Of a stretch of DNA of 36,825 nucleotides, positions 7,447-15,524 are shown piece after piece; the stretch's first letter is position 1; each line of letters begins with the position of its first letter. Where the stretch lies: positions 1-36,825 of IMG/VR virus record IMGVR_UViG_3300037189_010556. One strand, written 5' to 3'. Origin of the DNA: a virus. The notes under the pieces are model-generated. The model did no database searches. It was not told where the DNA came from and saw only the letters and a program-made list of their open reading frames with translations. A program made the position numbers and the translations under genes.

Positions 7447-7475
7447 GTGCTAGATTTCAGTGCCTGCGTTTTTTA

Positions 7476-7483
7476 ACTAAATA
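7476..7483 (+). promoter_or_regulatory. T4-type late promoter
   Basis: ACTAAATA preceded by TTTTTTA, ending 7 nt before the ATG at 7490. No SD lies between them. The predicted start is the base before the ATG. Confidence 0.5.
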
Positions 7484-7489
7484 CCTATT

Positions 7490-9541
7490 ATGAATATTAC
7501 TGAGTTAGATTCCTATAACCTTGACGATGCAGTTAAGTTTAATCAAGATTTAAACCCCATTCTCTGGGATCATGGTGAACACCTTCGCCCTGAAGTCCGA
7601 AACGCACTGTTAGATATAGCCGAAGATTTTAAAGAATTTTTAGGTGTACCCGATTTAGCCGTTAAAGATATTACCGTTTCTGGTAGTAATGCTGCCTATA
7701 CATACACCCCACACTCAGATATTGATCTACATTTGCTAGTTGATATTCCTGAATTAAATGATGAAGTTTATCGTGAACTGTTTAATGCTAAGAAATACCA
7801 ATACAACGATGAACACGATATTACCATTGGTGGGTATGATGTTGAATTGTATGTTCAAGATGCTAATCAACCAGTGGTCAGCCAAGGCGAGTACAGTGTA
7901 TTAAACAACAAATGGATACAAGTTCCAAAACGTGCCAAGGCACACATAGACGATGTTAGCACACGCAGTAAGTATGAAGATTTAGTAGCCAGGATTGACC
8001 AAGCTATTATGTCCGGGGAATACATTCGCATGAGCAAGTTGTTGGAAAAAATTCGTGCTATGCGCAAAACTGGCCTAGCTGAGCATGGCGAATTCGGTAC
8101 TGAGAATTTAGCTTTTAAAATATTGCGCACACAAGGTTATATTAAAAAATTGTCAGACGCTGCCACTGCGGCACGTGACGAAGAACTTAGTCTAACTGAG
8201 CAAGTAAAAATTCACAAACCAGTGAAATATGGATTCCGCAGTTACACCATTGAGGATGTTACTTCTACTCCCGATGGTGTTGGACCAAGCACACGCATGT
8301 TCCTAAGTGAAGAGCCAAAAGACCTATTAGAAATTATCAAAGAGTTTGTTGCGTTTTCCCAAGAATATCTAGAACTAGAAAAAGTTCCAAAAATAGTAAT
8401 TAAAAAAGATCCAGCTTGGAGTGAGCGAAATAAAAGTTTTGGTTCTTTTGATCTAGAAACTGGCGTGCTAACAATCAGTGCTGCCAATCGTCATCCCATG
8501 GACATACTGCGAACACTGGCACATGAATTAGTGCATCGCAAACAAGCAGAAGAAAACGATCTGCCGCCCGAAGCTGGGGAGACTGGTTCTCCAGAAGAAA
8601 ATGATGCAAATGCAACAGCTGGCATAATCATGAGAGAGTTTGCTCAGTTACATCCTGATTATTTTGAAGATGATCCTATCACCGAAAATGCCTCTGGGTA
8701 TATTCCAACTAAGAAACAGGCACGCGACCCTAGATATTCCATGGCATTGACTGTGGACATTAAGCCAGGTGAAGTGGGTAGACAGGCTAACAAACTTGGG
8801 TTAAAAACAAATAAGCAAGGGCTTCCACAGATTGCTAATCCCAACGGATTAGCCGAAGCGTTGACATTAGAGTTAGCAAGACATAAAAAGAATAACGAAG
8901 ATTATTCTGCTGACGATCCGCCAGGCCTTAAAGGTGATGTTGATGAAAGTGCAGAAAAGGTAATTAGAAAAATGAAATCAAACGATTTAGTTAAAAACAC
9001 AACCTTGGGTGGATTCCCTGTTAAAGTATTGAATATACAAGACTCGGGGGACCAGCTCGACGAACTATCTAATGAAAAGTTACGTCAGTATAAAACTGCG
9101 GCTGCCGCAGATGCTGGGGCATCTGATTTAGCTGGCAATACTAAACGTGCCGACAAAAGATTTAGTGGTATTATTCAAGCAACTAAAAAACAATTTGCCA
9201 ATGATGTTAAAAAACCCAGCGTTGGTGAAGAAGCAAGCCCAATGATCAAACCACCTGCTAATAGATTTGACAGCAAACAACAAGCATTTGCTCATGTTAA
9301 ACAACATGGCGGTCGGGTATTTAAAAGCACATACATTGATCCTAACACCGGAATGAAGACTACAACATTTGTTGTTAAAAAAGATCCAGGAAGTCTAAAA
9401 GAAAATACAAAAGTTGTGCCAGTTGCACCCACTTTAAAGATACAAGGTACAAGAACACAGCCAAAACAGACTGTGCATGTTCCTCAAGAAAAGAAAGCAT
9501 CTCCGGCAGTAGTTAATCACATCAAACGTGATGTAAAATGA
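7490..9541 (+). CDS. nucleotidyltransferase/metallopeptidase fusion, probable virion protein
   Basis: 683 residues. A pol-beta-type nucleotidyltransferase domain comes first: G65-S66, then S-D-I-D-L with D77 and D79, and a third acidic strand D-V-E at 117-119. A helical linker follows, then a gluzincin-like peptidase domain with H-E-L-V-H at 345-349 and a downstream E-E-N-D-A-N (about 369-374) that can supply the third zinc ligand. From about 480 the protein is a string of short basic modules, including L-D-E-L-S at 523-527 that recurs in the protein at 14370. All catalytic residues of both domains appear intact. Substrates are unknown; nucleotide transfer to RNA or protein and proteolysis of host or phage proteins are possible. 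Late promoter and shared module suggest it is virion-associated. Confidence 0.75.
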   Translation: MNITELDSYNLDDAVKFNQDLNPILWDHGEHLRPEVRNALLDIAEDFKEFLGVPDLAVKDITVSGSNAAYTYTPHSDIDLHLLVDIPELNDEVYRELFNAKKYQYNDEHDITIGGYDVELYVQDANQPVVSQGEYSVLNNKWIQVPKRAKAHIDDVSTRSKYEDLVARIDQAIMSGEYIRMSKLLEKIRAMRKTGLAEHGEFGTENLAFKILRTQGYIKKLSDAATAARDEELSLTEQVKIHKPVKYGFRSYTIEDVTSTPDGVGPSTRMFLSEEPKDLLEIIKEFVAFSQEYLELEKVPKIVIKKDPAWSERNKSFGSFDLETGVLTISAANRHPMDILRTLAHELVHRKQAEENDLPPEAGETGSPEENDANATAGIIMREFAQLHPDYFEDDPITENASGYIPTKKQARDPRYSMALTVDIKPGEVGRQANKLGLKTNKQGLPQIANPNGLAEALTLELARHKKNNEDYSADDPPGLKGDVDESAEKVIRKMKSNDLVKNTTLGGFPVKVLNIQDSGDQLDELSNEKLRQYKTAAAADAGASDLAGNTKRADKRFSGIIQATKKQFANDVKKPSVGEEASPMIKPPANRFDSKQQAFAHVKQHGGRVFKSTYIDPNTGMKTTTFVVKKDPGSLKENTKVVPVAPTLKIQGTRTQPKQTVHVPQEKKASPAVVNHIKRDVK

Positions 9542-9545
9542 ACAG

Positions 9546-9553
9546 TATAAATA
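9546..9553 (+). promoter_or_regulatory. T4 late promoter, perfect consensus
   Basis: TATAAATA matches the T4 late consensus exactly. It ends 8 nt before the ATG at 9561, putting the predicted start near 9559. It drives the overlapping gene series 9561-15502, in which I find no other promoter or terminator. Confidence 0.65.
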
Positions 9554-9560
9554 TTATATC

Positions 9561-10703
9561 ATGAAAATAAACGACGTTACTAAAATCTTTGAAGCTTACG
9601 GTGCTCCTGGGTCTAGAGCACTAGGCGCAGCCAATTTTGCATTACTAAGTCGCCATTATACTAGACCTGGCGCTAGATTTAGTCGCAATTTAAAATTAGA
9701 TTTTGGTAATGGCAATGTAATGGAGTTAGATGATGAAGATGTAGAAGCCATAGCCAAATACTATGATTCTCTACCAGCAGATGCAGATCGCTATAGTTTT
9801 GTATATGACACTATGAGTCGTATAGATAAGTTTACATCATTATTACGCAAAGTTGGTCGCAGGGAAGAAGCAGATGCGCAAGCACAATTGTGGGAAGACG
9901 ATTCTAAAAAAAAGTCTCAGACAGGAATAGATCGAACTAGTGTTCGTAGTGCCGCACTAAACACTGCATTAAAACAAGCGTTTGCCAAATATCCAAGTGC
10001 TAGCAGTGACATTGAAGCACTAATCATGCATGACCTAGACTATCAAAAAGACACTGATAAAGATTTACAGAATCAAACAAAAACAAATCGTAGACAAGAT
10101 AAAATTGACACTCAAATTAAAGATATTGTGCGCAAACAAAGTGCTAAAATCTCTACATTAGATCAAGAAAACGACGACTTAACTTCTGAATTAGACAGAC
10201 TCAGTCAAGAAGTAGGTGCTGGCAAATTAAATGTTACACCACCAACACAAGATGACCGTGCTGAGAAACGCAGCCAAAGCAAGGAAAAACGCAAAGCTGA
10301 TGCCGACAATACAAATCAAAGTATTATCGGGCAGTGGCCTAAGCCTACTGCAAGTATGCCACCATTGGCTAATCCCGTAACCAAGCCAAATCTCCCTACA
10401 ATTGATATACTTGACCAGCCAAAACCTGCGGCAGAAAAGCCAGCGGATGCTGTGACTAAAATATCTATTCCTAAGTTACCTGCTAGCATTGACACAGTTG
10501 AACCAGTTGCTGAGCCAACGCCTGCACCTGCTAATAATGTTTTCCAGTTTCCTGGAAAGGGTGCAAGTACAGCACAGGAGCCACCACAAGACGAACCAGA
10601 TCCAAGACAGCCCGATTTGCCCGGAATAGAGAAACGTACAGGCACTAACAATGAATCAAAAGTATTGGGTCGAATGAAAGAATTAGCAGGATTAGATAAA
10701 TGA
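9561..10703 (+). CDS. unknown protein with capsid-targeting-like N-terminus
   Basis: 380 residues, first gene of the late operon. The N-terminus M-K-I-N-D-V-T-K-I-F-E-A ends in I-F-E, matching the [IL]-x-E site of T4-type prohead proteases and the layout of T4 internal-protein targeting peptides. A globular region of about 110 residues follows. A long charged helical stretch at about 125-225, with a coiled-coil segment S-T-L-D-Q-E-N-D-D-L, comes next. Then there is a Pro/Ala-rich disordered region (about 255-350) and a short C-terminal helix M-K-E-L-A-G-L. There are no cysteines or catalytic motifs. It could be an internal head or scaffold-like protein. Its stop overlaps the next ATG. No family is recognised, and the packaging role is inferred. 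Confidence 0.65.
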   Translation: MKINDVTKIFEAYGAPGSRALGAANFALLSRHYTRPGARFSRNLKLDFGNGNVMELDDEDVEAIAKYYDSLPADADRYSFVYDTMSRIDKFTSLLRKVGRREEADAQAQLWEDDSKKKSQTGIDRTSVRSAALNTALKQAFAKYPSASSDIEALIMHDLDYQKDTDKDLQNQTKTNRRQDKIDTQIKDIVRKQSAKISTLDQENDDLTSELDRLSQEVGAGKLNVTPPTQDDRAEKRSQSKEKRKADADNTNQSIIGQWPKPTASMPPLANPVTKPNLPTIDILDQPKPAAEKPADAVTKISIPKLPASIDTVEPVAEPTPAPANNVFQFPGKGASTAQEPPQDEPDPRQPDLPGIEKRTGTNNESKVLGRMKELAGLDK

Positions 10704-12232
10704 GATTATTTCACATTCTTAAAGAACAAAATTCATTGAACGACACCTCAATGGCTGCATTGTTACAGGCTAAACAAAGCATTGAACAAAAACAGGCGGC
10801 AGAGATAGAAGCTTGGAAGCAAGACTTTCAGAGAAACACTGCACAGCGGGCTGGGCAACAATTAAAGAGAGCGTTTGAGCCTGCTCCGGTGGCAGCTCCT
10901 GGAGAAAAACACTCAGTACTCAAAAGCAGGCTGGCTAACTTAAATCTTGCTATACGAAAACAACAAGTACTAGACACTTTAAGTGACCGTGCAGAAAAAA
11001 TGGGATTGCTTAATGCTGGGCTTAGAGCAGACGTAGATACATCAATGTATGTGCGTGATGCGGCCAGAGACAATTATCAAACACTAAATCAGCATCTCGA
11101 TACTGCTATTAGTCGTATCAACAATAGAATAAACACACATCGTGCAGCCTATGCTAAACCCAAGCATGTTGACGAGGAATTAAAACTTAATGCTCCGGGA
11201 CGCACAATGCCACGGGACGAATTGCAAGGCTATGCTGACCGCATTAAAACCGGTACCAAAACCAAGCGTGATAAGTTTAGTCCTATTATACACGGTAGCA
11301 ACATCAAAGCTATTACCAAAGACGATGAGAATACTGAGTGGGATTTAGACGACTTAGCTCGCCAAATTACAACTAGACCCCGTGCCATCCTTGGCACAAA
11401 TGCCAAAATGGAAAAGAGTAAGACCGAGGGAGAAATTATATATGATCTAACATTGCCTGCACTCAGTGGCATTGTAGTTGACGAAGGTACCGGCGACTTT
11501 GTGGAAATTGCCACTTGTCCAGGTGCAGGTGCTTGCCAACTATTTTGCTATGCTAGAAAAGGCGGCTATGTTATGTTCCCGGCCAGTAGTATGTCAGCGG
11601 CGCAGGCATTAAACTTTTTAGTTAACGATCCTGTAGGATATAGTGCTCGTGTTAATCAAGAAATTAAAGCCATTAAAAGCAAAACAGATAAAATTGGAGT
11701 ACAGTTAGTTGTTCGTTGGCACGATGCCGGTGACTTCTTCTCTAAAGATTATTTAAACTTAGCCTATGATGTTGCTAGATCCAATCCTGATGTGCAGTTT
11801 TATGCTTACACAAAAATGGGAGATGTAGCAACAGGGTCAGCGCCACCAAACTTTATAATAAACTTCTCTTCGGGCAGTAAGCGTGGTGAAGAAAAGAAAG
11901 TTGAATTCCACAAGAGTCAAGGCAACGTGGTTAAGCAGGGTGTTACTGTGCCCAAGGATATGTTCTTTGATTTGATTGCACGTAAAGGCAACAGTTTAAT
12001 TAAAGATGCAAAAGGGCGTACACAATTTACCAGTCCAGCTGCCTTAGAAATGTTCAAAGATAGATTAGCAAAAGCATATAAAGTTAATCCTGATACTATC
12101 ATTACCTATGACCAGATGTTAGATACGCCAATAGGTACCAAACCACACTGGAATGTTATTGTACAACCGGGTGCTGGTGATCGTGCAGCCAATCGCAAGG
12201 ATGTGATTGATAGTTACTTGATGTTCCACTAA
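10700..12232 (+). CDS. Gp88-like protein with capsid-targeting-like N-terminus
   Basis: 510 residues, ATGA overlap with the preceding gene, AGGA about 8 nt upstream. The start M-R-L-F-H-I-L-K-E ends in L-K-E, a possible prohead-protease site. Residues about 10-150 are helical. The C-terminal two-thirds resemble the mycobacteriophage 'gene product 88' family: 'LTLPALSG', then C-P-G-A-G-A-C-Q-L-F-C-Y-A, a three-cysteine cluster that probably binds metal or an iron-sulfur centre, and further on R-W-H-D-A-G-D-F-F. The biochemical function of that family is not established to my knowledge. Finding it in a late operon with targeting-like peptides suggests the protein may enter the host with the DNA. 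The family call rests on the cysteine motif. Confidence 0.68.
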   Translation: MRLFHILKEQNSLNDTSMAALLQAKQSIEQKQAAEIEAWKQDFQRNTAQRAGQQLKRAFEPAPVAAPGEKHSVLKSRLANLNLAIRKQQVLDTLSDRAEKMGLLNAGLRADVDTSMYVRDAARDNYQTLNQHLDTAISRINNRINTHRAAYAKPKHVDEELKLNAPGRTMPRDELQGYADRIKTGTKTKRDKFSPIIHGSNIKAITKDDENTEWDLDDLARQITTRPRAILGTNAKMEKSKTEGEIIYDLTLPALSGIVVDEGTGDFVEIATCPGAGACQLFCYARKGGYVMFPASSMSAAQALNFLVNDPVGYSARVNQEIKAIKSKTDKIGVQLVVRWHDAGDFFSKDYLNLAYDVARSNPDVQFYAYTKMGDVATGSAPPNFIINFSSGSKRGEEKKVEFHKSQGNVVKQGVTVPKDMFFDLIARKGNSLIKDAKGRTQFTSPAALEMFKDRLAKAYKVNPDTIITYDQMLDTPIGTKPHWNVIVQPGAGDRAANRKDVIDSYLMFH

Positions 12233-12233
12233 A

Positions 12234-12719
12234 ATGCGAGCACAAGAATTTATCATCGAAGGCAAGTTAAGCGTAGATGTGCCCAACGAAGAATGGTTGC
12301 AGGACAAGATTGACTATGCTAAAAGCAAAGGCCGCAACAGATACGGAGTTCCATTCATGGGAAGTACCACTGCGTATGTTGTTGGGACTCCTCCCCGAGT
12401 GCGTGTAATGAGATTGGCTTCTCTCCCAGGCGAGAAGAACGAGCAAATGAATGTACGCAAAGATGATCTCAAGTGGTTAATGGACTACATGGAACGCACT
12501 GGTAAATTGCCACCCATGAGAAGCGATCCCAACGAAGAATACTTGCCCTACATCGAGGTTGCTTACAATGGTGAAGCATGGGTCAACGAAGGCAATCATC
12601 GCATCATGGCCGCATATAGATTAAACTGGCAGGATATGCCCATTGAAATTCGTTACTTTGATGGTGGCGAAAGAATTGCAACCGGACCAATGGCACCGGG
12701 TAAGATTGGACTAGCATGA
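12234..12719 (+). CDS. ParB/sulfiredoxin-fold-like protein with capsid-targeting-like N-terminus
   Basis: 161 residues, starting one base after the previous stop. The N-terminus M-R-A-Q-E-F-I-I-E-G is the closest match here to the T4 internal-protein targeting peptide (M-K-T-Y-Q-E-F-I-A-E), with the cleavage pattern I-I-E. The C-terminal half holds Y-I-E-V-A-Y-N-G-E-A-W then V-N-E-G-N-H-R-I-M-A-A-Y-R-L, which resembles the G-x-H-R-x-x-A-A motif of ParB/Srx-like domains. These bind or hydrolyse nucleotides (CTP in ParB) or act as nucleases. Length fits a single domain plus the peptide. It could be an injected DNA-binding or nuclease factor; the fold call is moderate. The next gene's ATG overlaps its TGA. 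Confidence 0.65.
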   Translation: MRAQEFIIEGKLSVDVPNEEWLQDKIDYAKSKGRNRYGVPFMGSTTAYVVGTPPRVRVMRLASLPGEKNEQMNVRKDDLKWLMDYMERTGKLPPMRSDPNEEYLPYIEVAYNGEAWVNEGNHRIMAAYRLNWQDMPIEIRYFDGGERIATGPMAPGKIGLA

Positions 12720-13351
12720 GAGCTCAAGATTTTATAAAAGAAGCATTTGATAAACCGTATAAACTACTTCGGTGGGAAAAGGGTGACTACGGTGATGTAG
12801 ACGCAATAGCACGATTAGATGACAACACCTTTCTAAGTATTATGTTCAACAAGGGATTTGATCAAGAGACAAAAGAAGAAGCATGGAGTGTTGAGTTTTA
12901 TAGAAACAACAGTCAAGAAGTCACAGGCGAAGGTGATGCACAACGTGTATTTGCCACTGTGTTAAGTGCTATTCAAACATTTATTAAAAAGTACAAGCCC
13001 AATAAAGTATACTTTGCGGCAAACAAAGTAGATGACACTGGACACGACTCACCGAGCAGAGCAAGACTATACGACAGTTTAGTTCAGCGTTATGCCCGGG
13101 CCTGGGGCTTTAGAGCGTTTCGTGCAGATACCGGTAATAAAGTTATGTATGAATTGAGTAGAATAAACAAGAATGTGGCGGAAAACTTTGCAGATGGCAA
13201 GAAGCCAGGTCGCAAAGGTCTAGCCAAACGTGTGGGCGTCAACTGTAAACAACCTGTGGCCAAACTACGCAGTATTGCCGCCAACAGCTCGGGCGAAAAG
13301 CAACGCATGGCACACTGGTGTGCCAATATGAAAAGTGGTAAAAAGAAATGA
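12716..13351 (+). CDS. modular phage protein with capsid-targeting-like N-terminus
   Basis: 211 residues, ATGA overlap. It starts M-R-A-Q-D-F-I-K-E-A, nearly identical in its first seven positions to the neighbouring 12234 protein. A central alpha/beta domain (about 15-145) follows, with 'YKPNKVYFAANKVD' and 'RARLYDSLVQRYA'. A basic tail after about 155 ('KKPGRKGLAKRVGVNCKQ' through 'GEKQRMAHWCANMKSGKK') recalls a short C-terminal module I have seen on several marine and freshwater phage proteins. The basic tail suggests nucleic-acid contact. No catalytic motif is evident, though the central fold could be acetyltransferase-like. Predicted late, and cleaved after I-K-E if the targeting model holds. 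Confidence 0.68.
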   Translation: MRAQDFIKEAFDKPYKLLRWEKGDYGDVDAIARLDDNTFLSIMFNKGFDQETKEEAWSVEFYRNNSQEVTGEGDAQRVFATVLSAIQTFIKKYKPNKVYFAANKVDDTGHDSPSRARLYDSLVQRYARAWGFRAFRADTGNKVMYELSRINKNVAENFADGKKPGRKGLAKRVGVNCKQPVAKLRSIAANSSGEKQRMAHWCANMKSGKKK

Positions 13352-14373
13352 AGGCCAGCGAGTTTCAAATACACAGCACTGATAAGTTAGACAGCATACT
13401 CACTGAGTTGTGCCAAATGATTATCAATGGCAAAAAGAAAAACCCTGATTACTATGGCATGGTGGCTGCCGCAGTACTAGATCCCAACAACAATCTAGTA
13501 ATGTCTATCAATCATTATGATGATGCCACAGACAAACGTGTGCATGCAGAACGTGCGGCTGTAGAAAAATACAATAAAAAATTTGGAGATGTGCCCGGTG
13601 GCAGTATTGTTATTACCACATTAAGTCCGTGTAGCGAAGATATGGTCGAACGTTACGGTGAAAGTTGCACTGATTTTATTAACAGCTTGGGTATACACAA
13701 AGTCTATTGCGGATACGATGATCCAACACAACATCCAGAACATAAAAAGTTTCACACACAAGAAACACGCAATGAAAAATTAAAAACATTGTGCAAACAA
13801 TTTGCAGATACATTTTTAAAAAAATTAAATGAAGCTACTAACCCTGTAGAAGAAAAACCCATGCCACATTTATATCTAGACATGGATGGTGTGCAAGCAG
13901 ACTTCTTTGGCGCATGGGCAGACATGCACAAAGTTCCAAGTTACAAGCATATACATAATCCAGAGAATGCCATAGAAGAATTGGCAGCCAGTGGCGAACA
14001 AAATGTTTATGATTTCTTTAGAAAGTTAAAGCCATTAAATGGCGGGCAACGTATTATTAAATGGCTACATCAGCATAATATTCCTTTTACAGTGTTGAGT
14101 GCGCCGTTGCGTGGTAACTCTGCACACGCTAGTATTGCTGCCAAAAAAGATTGGTTAGATATTTTTAATCCTGGCACTAGTGGCAATGCTATTTTTACTT
14201 CGGCCAAATACAAGCATGCAAAAACCAATGGACAGCCTAATGTATTAGTTGATGATTTTGGTAAGTATTTAAATGCCTGGCACGATGCAGGGGGTATTGC
14301 AGTTAAGCATGAAGATGAAAACACTGACAGAACTCTGCAACAGTTAGCTAAAATTTACGGGATTACACAATGA
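13348..14373 (+). CDS. cytidine-deaminase-like / HAD 5'-nucleotidase-like fusion
   Basis: 341 residues, ATGA overlap at both ends. Residues about 30-130 form a zinc deaminase domain: H66-A-E68, then P94-C95 with a second cysteine at C107, a longer spacing than the usual PCxxC. After a linker, residues 172-341 form a HAD phosphatase of the 5'(3')-deoxyribonucleotidase type: motif I L-D178-M-D180-G, and motif IV V-L-V-D-D-F-G-K-Y. A plausible joint reaction is deamination of a (deoxy)cytidine compound and dephosphorylation of a nucleotide, removing dCMP or a modified nucleotide from the pool. The N-terminus M-K-A-S-E-F resembles its neighbours but lacks a clear cleavage site. Substrates are inferred; both catalytic sets look intact. 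Confidence 0.8.
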   Translation: MKASEFQIHSTDKLDSILTELCQMIINGKKKNPDYYGMVAAAVLDPNNNLVMSINHYDDATDKRVHAERAAVEKYNKKFGDVPGGSIVITTLSPCSEDMVERYGESCTDFINSLGIHKVYCGYDDPTQHPEHKKFHTQETRNEKLKTLCKQFADTFLKKLNEATNPVEEKPMPHLYLDMDGVQADFFGAWADMHKVPSYKHIHNPENAIEELAASGEQNVYDFFRKLKPLNGGQRIIKWLHQHNIPFTVLSAPLRGNSAHASIAAKKDWLDIFNPGTSGNAIFTSAKYKHAKTNGQPNVLVDDFGKYLNAWHDAGGIAVKHEDENTDRTLQQLAKIYGITQ

Positions 14374-15311
14374 GACTAAAAGAATTTATATTAGAAAACA
14401 AAATAAAAGGCGCCGATGGCAAGGCCTGCTGGGACGGCTATCGTTACAACGGCACAACAAATGGTAAAGATAGCTGTGTTAAAGTTGGCGAAAACTTTAA
14501 TGGTGAATACGACGATGAAGCAGGTATGGCACATACTAACCTACATACTATCGCTAGAGCTGCTCAGGGTCTTTTAGACACTATAGATGATCAAGAAAAC
14601 TTGCCAGAATGGGTACAAGAAAAAATTGCCAAAGTAGAAGGCATGATGGTCACGGCTTGGAACTATTTAAAAAGCCAAGAAGAACAAGGCATTGATCCTA
14701 GACAAGAGTTAGATGAATTGTCACCTCAAACACTAGCAAGTTATGTTAGAAAATCCAATGCCGATGCTAGGGATAGACTTCGCCAAGATCCAAAAAAACA
14801 ACTTAACAAAGCTCAAAAAAGAGCCGCTGGTATGAGTCAAGCAATTGGCAAGATTCGTGCCACAATGGAACCCAGCACTAACCAACAAGGGTCGTTAAAA
14901 GAATTTGCCCCTGTTGGTGGAGATGACCGTGAGCCTGATGAAGAAGAAATTTTAAAGCAGTTAGCCGCACATTGGTGGCTGGGCACAGAACAACAAATGG
15001 CTAAAGCTCAAAAAACACTGGCTGCAATGGGTTGGGAAATTGGGCAGGATGAATCCGGTGACGATGATGCTGGAGTGTTTGTTATACGTGCCGGTGATGT
15101 TAACGGTGATAGTTATATTGCTTTTAATCACAGTGACTTAGAGTTAAACGAAGACCGACTAGACGAATTAAGTTTTTTAGGATCTCAATGCACCAAAGAT
15201 TGTTCGGGACATAGAGCAGGGTACGACTGGTATAAACGAAAGGGGCGAGATCCGTTTTCACATAGCCAAAGTTTTAACAATGGCGCAGGATTGGCCAAGG
15301 CAGGAAAATGA
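14370..15311 (+). CDS. modular virion-type protein with capsid-targeting-like N-terminus
   Basis: 313 residues, ATGA overlap. The peptide M-R-L-K-E-F-I-L-E-N ends in I-L-E. Modules follow in order. First is a Cys-containing G-K-A-C-W-D-G-Y-R-Y-N-G segment (17-28). Second is a helical module (about 50-105) with L-P-E-W-V-Q-E-K-I. Third is an L-D-E-L-S module (114-162), also found in the protein at 7490. Fourth, after S-L-K-E-F-A-P-V-G-G (175-184), comes an alpha/beta domain. Last is a C-terminal C-T-K-D-C-S-G-H-R-A-G-Y motif with two cysteines. It reads as a bead-string of small domains typical of packaged or structural proteins in large aquatic phages. The internal L-K-E could be a further protease site. 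No catalysis is recognised. Confidence 0.68.
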   Translation: MRLKEFILENKIKGADGKACWDGYRYNGTTNGKDSCVKVGENFNGEYDDEAGMAHTNLHTIARAAQGLLDTIDDQENLPEWVQEKIAKVEGMMVTAWNYLKSQEEQGIDPRQELDELSPQTLASYVRKSNADARDRLRQDPKKQLNKAQKRAAGMSQAIGKIRATMEPSTNQQGSLKEFAPVGGDDREPDEEEILKQLAAHWWLGTEQQMAKAQKTLAAMGWEIGQDESGDDDAGVFVIRAGDVNGDSYIAFNHSDLELNEDRLDELSFLGSQCTKDCSGHRAGYDWYKRKGRDPFSHSQSFNNGAGLAKAGK

Positions 15312-15502
15312 GGGTCAAGGACATAGTCAAACCTTTTAAATTATACTCTGCTCGAGTATATGTTAAACAGACAACCTACACCGGTAACATCGATGTTACA
15401 GTTTCTGCACAAAATCCACAACTGGCAAGACAGCTATTAAAAAGCATGTATGGTGTTGAAGACCACCGTATTGGCAGCATCAAAGAAATTAAATTTAACT
15501 GA
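15308..15502 (+). CDS. small protein, last gene of the late operon
   Basis: 64 residues, ATGA overlap with the upstream gene. The N-terminus M-R-V-K-D-I-V-K-P-F resembles the leader peptides of the operon but has no [IL]-x-E. A compact alpha/beta body follows: Y-S-A-R-V-Y-V-K-Q-T, I-D-V-T-V-S-A-Q-N, a helix Q-L-A-R-Q-L-L-K, and a final strand I-K-E-I-K-F. The body looks like a small ferredoxin-like or OB-type domain with paired strands. It is basic. No function is recognised. The operon appears to end here, though I see no hairpin after it. Confidence 0.62.
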   Translation: MRVKDIVKPFKLYSARVYVKQTTYTGNIDVTVSAQNPQLARQLLKSMYGVEDHRIGSIKEIKFN

Positions 15503-15512
15503 GTGTTTTTAG

Positions 15513-15519
15513 CTAATTA
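15513..15519 (+). promoter_or_regulatory. weak late-promoter-like motif
   Basis: CTAATTA, ending 6 nt before the ATG at 15525: the same geometry as the other late promoters but one mismatch from the TAAATA core. GCTA (15512-15515) and TAGC (15521-15524) form a short inverted repeat around it. Confidence 0.25.
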
Positions 15520-15524
15520 CTAGC

